Below are positions 59,739 to 64,000 of a DNA stretch of 64,000 nucleotides, piece after piece (within the stretch, counting starts at the first letter, position 1; every line of letters starts with the position of its first letter). Position numbers and translations under genes: made by a program. The stretch is from Cryptococcus deneoformans JEC21 (Eukaryota > Basidiomycota > Tremellomycetes > Tremellales > Cryptococcaceae), in contig NC_006693.1 in NCBI RefSeq assembly GCF_000091045.1, positions 1 through 64,000 on the forward strand, in the 5' to 3' direction. Under the pieces are notes generated by a model. That model did not search any database and was not told where the DNA came from. It saw nothing but the letters and a program-made list of their open reading frames with translations.

Positions 59739-60366
59739 CTTTGGGTTTTAATATCATCAATCTAGACGATGATGTTGGGAATCTGGAAAGGAAGGCTAAA
59801 GTGATGTGCAAATAATCGGCGTCGCGTCGGCATCGGATATCTCACCATGTGATAAGCAGAAATCGGACAAAGATAAGCATTTGTGAGGCCCGGGCATTCC
59901 TCGCTGTCTGATGGCACCTCGATCCTGACCTACGCGACGCGTTTCTATTTACGTAATACGGGTGGAAAAGGGCGCCGAGATTACAGTTAGTAACCGCATA
60001 GAAAACAATAGGTAACTGTGAAGAAGGTTTCATGTTCCATCCTGATCTGCGCGTCCCTTTCACGGTCATCACCCAATTTTCATTCGCCGCCCGCCAAGAA
60101 TGCCGTCTTGGCAAGCACAGCATGTAAACAATGGGCGGATGAAACGCAAAAGGACGCACGGGCCGACGGCCAAGTGGCAGAAGAAGCTGGCGCCTGGTTT
60201 TGCATGCTCAACAAACAAAGGATGTTGTCGTATACCATGTTCTCGCTGATTTCGTTCCATTATTTATTCCAACGCCCGACCGATAATAACTCACAGCCTC
60301 TATCTTTGCTCCATCATCCTGCCACTCTTTTTCAATCCACACTCATTTATTCACAAGAGGTGCACA
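59739..60366. other. Divergent intergenic region, F-box gene and amylase-like gene
   Basis: About 630 bp with the two promoters. The frame 60018-60560 runs into the amylase coding region in the wrong phase and is a shadow. No gene supported. Confidence 0.5.
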
Positions 60367-62515
60367 ATGCCTGTCCTTTCAAAACTTATCTCACTCCTCC
60401 CACTCCTCGCCATCGCTCAGGGAGCTACCAGCGACGAATGGCGATCAAGATCTATCTATCAGTGAGCACGTCGCTCTCCAGCAAGGCCCGTATTAACCCT
60501 CGAGCAGACTTATTACTGACCGTTTCGCACCTCCTTCTGACGACACAACATGTCCGTTAGGCGCTACTAACTACTGCGGTGGTACATGGCAAACCATCAT
60601 CTCGAAGCTAGACTATATCCAGAATATGGGATTTGATGCCATCTGGATCAGTCCTACCGCTCTCAACATTGAAGGTAATACTAAGTATGGCGAAGCTTAC
60701 CACGTAAGTATCCGACAAGTTTCAATACTTGCGTCCCCCAGCAAGCAGTAATGACATTCAGCTGTAGGGATACTGGACAGCAGACCCGACTAAACTCAAC
60801 CCCCATTTCGGCCAAGCTTCCGATCTCAAAGCCCTCTCGGTTGCGGTCCACGACCGAGGAATGTACCTCATGGTCGACATTGCTATTAACGCTCTTGCAG
60901 CCACTTCCTACTCTCTCGATGCCTCTGCACTCGCTTCAGATGCCGATGGTACCCTTCTCTTCAAGGACCCTTCCGATTTCCACACACGATGTGATATCAG
61001 CTGGGGAAACCACACTTCCGAGCAAGTCTGCTGGCTTGTGACAGGAGATGACAACGGGGATGTGGCGCTGCTTGATCTCAAAACTGAAAGCGACTCTGTC
61101 GCTAGCGTACTCAAGGACTGGGTTGGTGGGTATGTCACCGAGTACGGGATAGATGGTTTCAGAATTGATGCGAGCAAGCATATGAGCAAAGAATTCCAGC
61201 ACGATTTCTGCGAGGCCGCCGGCACGTTCTGCATGGGTGAAGTCGCAGGTGACAACACCGAGTAAGTCTTACGAATGATATCTAGCTTGATACTAAAGCT
61301 GACCACTGGCAGATACGCGGGGGAATACCAAAGTGCTGGTGGCATTGACTCTGTTTGTGGTTTCGGCCTCATGTACGGCTTTGTCAACGTTTTCACCGGT
61401 GGCGACAAAATGTCCACCCTCGAATACTACATCAACCTCGCCGCCTCATCCTATCCTGATCCTACAGTCATTGGCACATTCCTCGACAACCAAGATCTTC
61501 CTCGATTCAATTCTCTTACATCTGACGCTTCACTCGTTTACAACGCTATTGTCGGTATGTTCATGTACGGCGGTATGCCGATTGTGTATTACGGTTTGGA
61601 GCAAGACATCTCCGATGGTCCTACGGACCCTCAGAATCGGGAGGCGCTTTGGAATTACAATAATTATGCCACTGATGGGGTTACCTTTGGGAGGATCACA
61701 AACCTCAATAACATTAGGAATAGGTTGGGCGGTGTTGGTGAGCTGTATAATGCTGTTGCTACAGTTCTTGCCATTCAGGATCAGGACATTGCCCTTCAGC
61801 GAGAAGAGGCTTTGATTGTCTTGACTAATGTGAGTGATTATTTGTGTACCTTTCCCTATTACTTTGTTGATGATCCATGTTAGCGGGGCCAGTCTGGTAC
61901 CGGCACTTGGGCTATCAAAAACACCCAATTTGGCGGCTCTGTCTCTGTCATCGAGTAAGCCTATTTCCGCTCTTTGTGTTCATATACATTGCTCACCAAC
62001 TATTAGTCTTCTTTCGTGCTCTACTTCTACTACTGACAGCGATGGTTCTCTTACCGTCACATGGACTTCCGGCCAGCCTTTCGTAAGACGGCTTCTTCTT
62101 CTCTGCTCAACGACATTTCGATGATAGCTAATGGTTTGTGCAGGTATTTGTCGCCTCTGATGTTGCCGATAAGGCCGGATTATGTGGCTCTTTATCCAAC
62201 AGCACTAACGCTACTACTGTCTCCTCATCTTCCTCTGCTTCCACCTCTATCGACACTGCCACCAGTAGTGCCAGTATAAGTGGCAACCTCGCCGTCATCA
62301 CTGATGGCTCCTCCTCTCCCTCTTTCTCTGCAACAAGCTCAGCCCTCTCTTCAAGCATTAGCTGGTACACCCCCACCAGTGCTGCCAGTTCCGTCTCGAG
62401 TTCCGAGTTGGTAGTCGTCGTTGCTGCCGTGTCAACTGCAAGCACTGCTGTGACTTCTAGCGGAAGCATTTGTCGCAGGTCAAAGAAGAGGGCTATGAGC
62501 AAGAGGCAATTGTAA
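60367..62515 (+). CDS. Secreted GH13 alpha-amylase-like protein
   Basis: Alpha-amylase family (GH13) protein, predicted extracellular or wall-bound. Seven exons (60367-60461, 60508-60703, 60768-61261, 61313-61829, 61884-61954, 62007-62082, 62144-62515) give 606 aa. A signal peptide ([14 protein letters not shown]) is followed by the barrel: [29 protein letters not shown]. Conserved region II is [10 protein letters not shown] (nucleophile Asp), III is GEVAGD (acid Glu) and IV is [10 protein letters not shown] (third Asp). Region I is DIAINALAA. The family normally has His in regions I (NH) and IV (NHD); here they are Ala and Gln. The C-terminal 130 residues are Ser/Thr-rich and probably O-glycosylated, ending in a basic tail. 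Activity on alpha-glucan is inferred, possibly altered. Confidence 0.85.
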
Positions 62516-62938
62516 GGCTTTCAATTCGGGAGGCTGTTGGGTCAGAGTGTAATAGTGATGGGAGGTGATCAAGAGGATTATGGACACAAGGCCTGCCTAT
62601 GGAACGAACGATCATAATTATCAGCCTTTCAATCATAATTATCAACTATTAATTTATTGTGAGGACGATCTATAAATCACGGACATATGAATCAACCCAT
62701 TTTTGTACAATAGGTGCTTATATTAACAGTAGATGAGTTATCAGCGGAACCGTCTTTACGACCTGTAGTGCTATGCTGGATACTAAGACTTGGATCCTAT
62801 GCATAATCTCTCATTTCATTTCGTTATCAAGCAATAGAGCAAATTCCCATGTTTCCGTTTCTGTTCCATTTTTCAGATGCAATTTCGAAGATTGAAGATC
62901 CTTCAAAGGTTCGTATGGTACGTGACCTACGGAGTGAT
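62516..62938. other. Convergent intergenic region
   Basis: About 420 bp of 3' flanks between the amylase-like gene and the small gene at 62939; AT-rich, nothing recognised. Confidence 0.5.
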
Positions 62939-63455
62939 CTACTTTTTGTCACCGCCGGCATTGTTACCGTAGTAATTGCTTGACTGGCCGGAGGGGGAAG
63001 TGTATTTGGCGTACCCATCACCTGAAAAGTTTTCAGAATTCAAGTACCTTAAACAATCAGAAGGACATGGCGTACCACTGTTGTAGTAGGTAGAGCCGTT
63101 AGTGTTGTTGTAGTAGTAGCTACCATTAGTGCTAGGGAGAGGGATTAGTTGTCAGCACAAGCCTGCGCGAGAGGGCCTTGCTCTGTTACCGTGACAATGA
63201 TACATGGAATACGGTCGAACGGGATGGGATAAGAGATAGAGAGAAAGGAGAGAACGATACTTACTTGGAGTAGTGGTAGCCTGTCTGGCCAGTGGCGGTG
63301 TCAACTCGACTGTCATAGCGGTTACCCTTATGCACCATCACCGTCAGTAGGTGCCGATTCATGAGTGAAGTTCTGCCAGGTGAACCGAGCGACTATATAA
63401 GAGAGCTTACCTGTGAGTTGGTACCCCTGTAGTAGATGGAGTCGTTGCCGGGCAT
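62939..63455 (-). CDS. Small Tyr/Asn/Gly-rich protein
   Basis: Unrecognised. Four exons (63455-63411, 63326-63265, 63131-63076, 63021-62939) give 81 aa with all phases consistent. The product has repeated aromatic pairs in a polar background: SIYYRGTN, GYHYSNTNGSYYYNN, GSTYYNSG, SSNYYGNN, and ends in GGDKK. No hydrophobic core, signal peptide or membrane helix. Such low-complexity Tyr/Asn/Gly sequence is typical of stress-induced or condensate-prone small proteins. Three introns in so short a gene argue for a real, spliced gene. Confidence 0.6.
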
Positions 63456-64000
63456 TATTAATCGGTTCTGTTGCGAGAAGATGGAAAGGATAGGATGTAT
63501 CTTTGTTGGACTCTAAAGGGAGAGTTGTTCTTATGATGATTGTTTATGTAAGTGGGAAGTGATGGCCAAATGTGGCGTAGCCGCCAGGGGGCAGGAGGTA
63601 AAAGGGGTGTGGGGCTTGCTTTAAGGAGATGGGAAACAAATGACAGCTCAAAACTCATCAAATCTGGACCCAACAAAGAACGTAAGAACGGGTGTTAATT
63701 ATCACTAATGGGCTTTGATAAGGGCCTGCCGGTTTGACCGATGGTCGGTCTACATTCACATAACTTCCCAGGGCCTTACTTGGATCTCCGATGCATTAAC
63801 CCAAGAACCCTGCATATGGCTGGTAATACTCACATCTAAATAATAGAATGATTTATAGGAAAAGGCGAAGCCAAAAGTCCGTCATCACTACGAGTACTAT
63901 TCCTGAAAGGGTTTACGCTCCCGAAACAAAACCAAGTAAGCTCGATCGAACATCGGCGATGAACTGCAGCTTCATTTGTTCGCGAAAACGGGAGAACAGA
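63456..64000. other. Upstream region to window end
   Basis: Promoter side of the small gene; no further gene recognised before the window ends. Confidence 0.4.

Overview
The window is the end of a chromosome from a basidiomycete yeast, most likely a member of the Cryptococcus neoformans/gattii complex. It opens with about 60 bases of C-rich telomere repeat (CCCCTAA/CCCCCTAA, i.e. TTAGGGG(G) on the other strand). The genes are packed and split by many 40-70 nt introns with GTNNGT donors, CTRAY branch points and YAG acceptors, and include lineage-typical genes. Most gene models were built by hand, following reading frame and splice signals, and the coding lengths of most sum to whole codons. 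A few single N bases occur.

Layout. 1-60 telomere. 47-2295 (-) MED14, cut off by the telomere inside an exon. 3243-5335 (+) xylulokinase. 5774-5870 (+) intron-containing tRNA-Asp. 6069-8240 (-) unknown disordered protein. 8919-9283 (+) small membrane protein. 10552-11288 (-) glia maturation factor. 11604-12999 (+) lysophosphatidic acid acyltransferase. 13419-16193 (+) AP-1 beta-adaptin. 16962-19004 (+) GH16 glucanase-like protein. 19526-20660 (+) FAD synthase. 21165-24170 (-) multi-RRM protein. 26438-27557 (-) Stf2/HABP4-like hydrophilic protein. 27950-29712 (-) ER J-protein ending in HDEL. 29997-32495 (+) CRAL-TRIO (Sec14-like) protein. 33934-35379 (+) HUT1-type nucleotide-sugar transporter.

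The accessory part lies at about 35.5-45.5 kb: a Zn2Cys6 regulator (35918-38623, +), a catalase (38946-40859, -) and a GMC oxidoreductase (42184-44063, +). The last two are divergent around an intergenic region made of degenerate tandem repeats of about 390 bp. A peroxide-making type of oxidase, a peroxide-removing enzyme and a regulator side by side suggest a functional unit. It is bracketed by the intact CRAL-TRIO and HUT1 genes on the left and by a broken, partly deleted second copy of the same two genes on the right (44291-45490). This is the mark of insertion plus segmental duplication.

The rest, from 45 kb to the end, holds two tandem SUR7/PalI-like membrane proteins (45457-46372 and 46705-47792, -), glutamate decarboxylase (48880-51260, +), an F-box protein (51982-54244, +), a Myb/SANT protein (54621-57103, +), a second F-box paralogue with a shortened C terminus (57891-59738, -), a secreted GH13 amylase-like protein lacking both usual active-site histidines (60367-62515, +) and a small Tyr/Asn/Gly-rich protein (62939-63455, -).

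Most genes are core housekeeping (transcription, pentose metabolism, phospholipid synthesis, clathrin traffic, flavin cofactor synthesis, ER folding, nucleotide-sugar transport, GABA shunt). The most unusual features are the telomere that ends MED14, the bracketed TF-catalase-oxidase cassette, and the SUR7-like gene whose last codons lie in the duplicated DNA.
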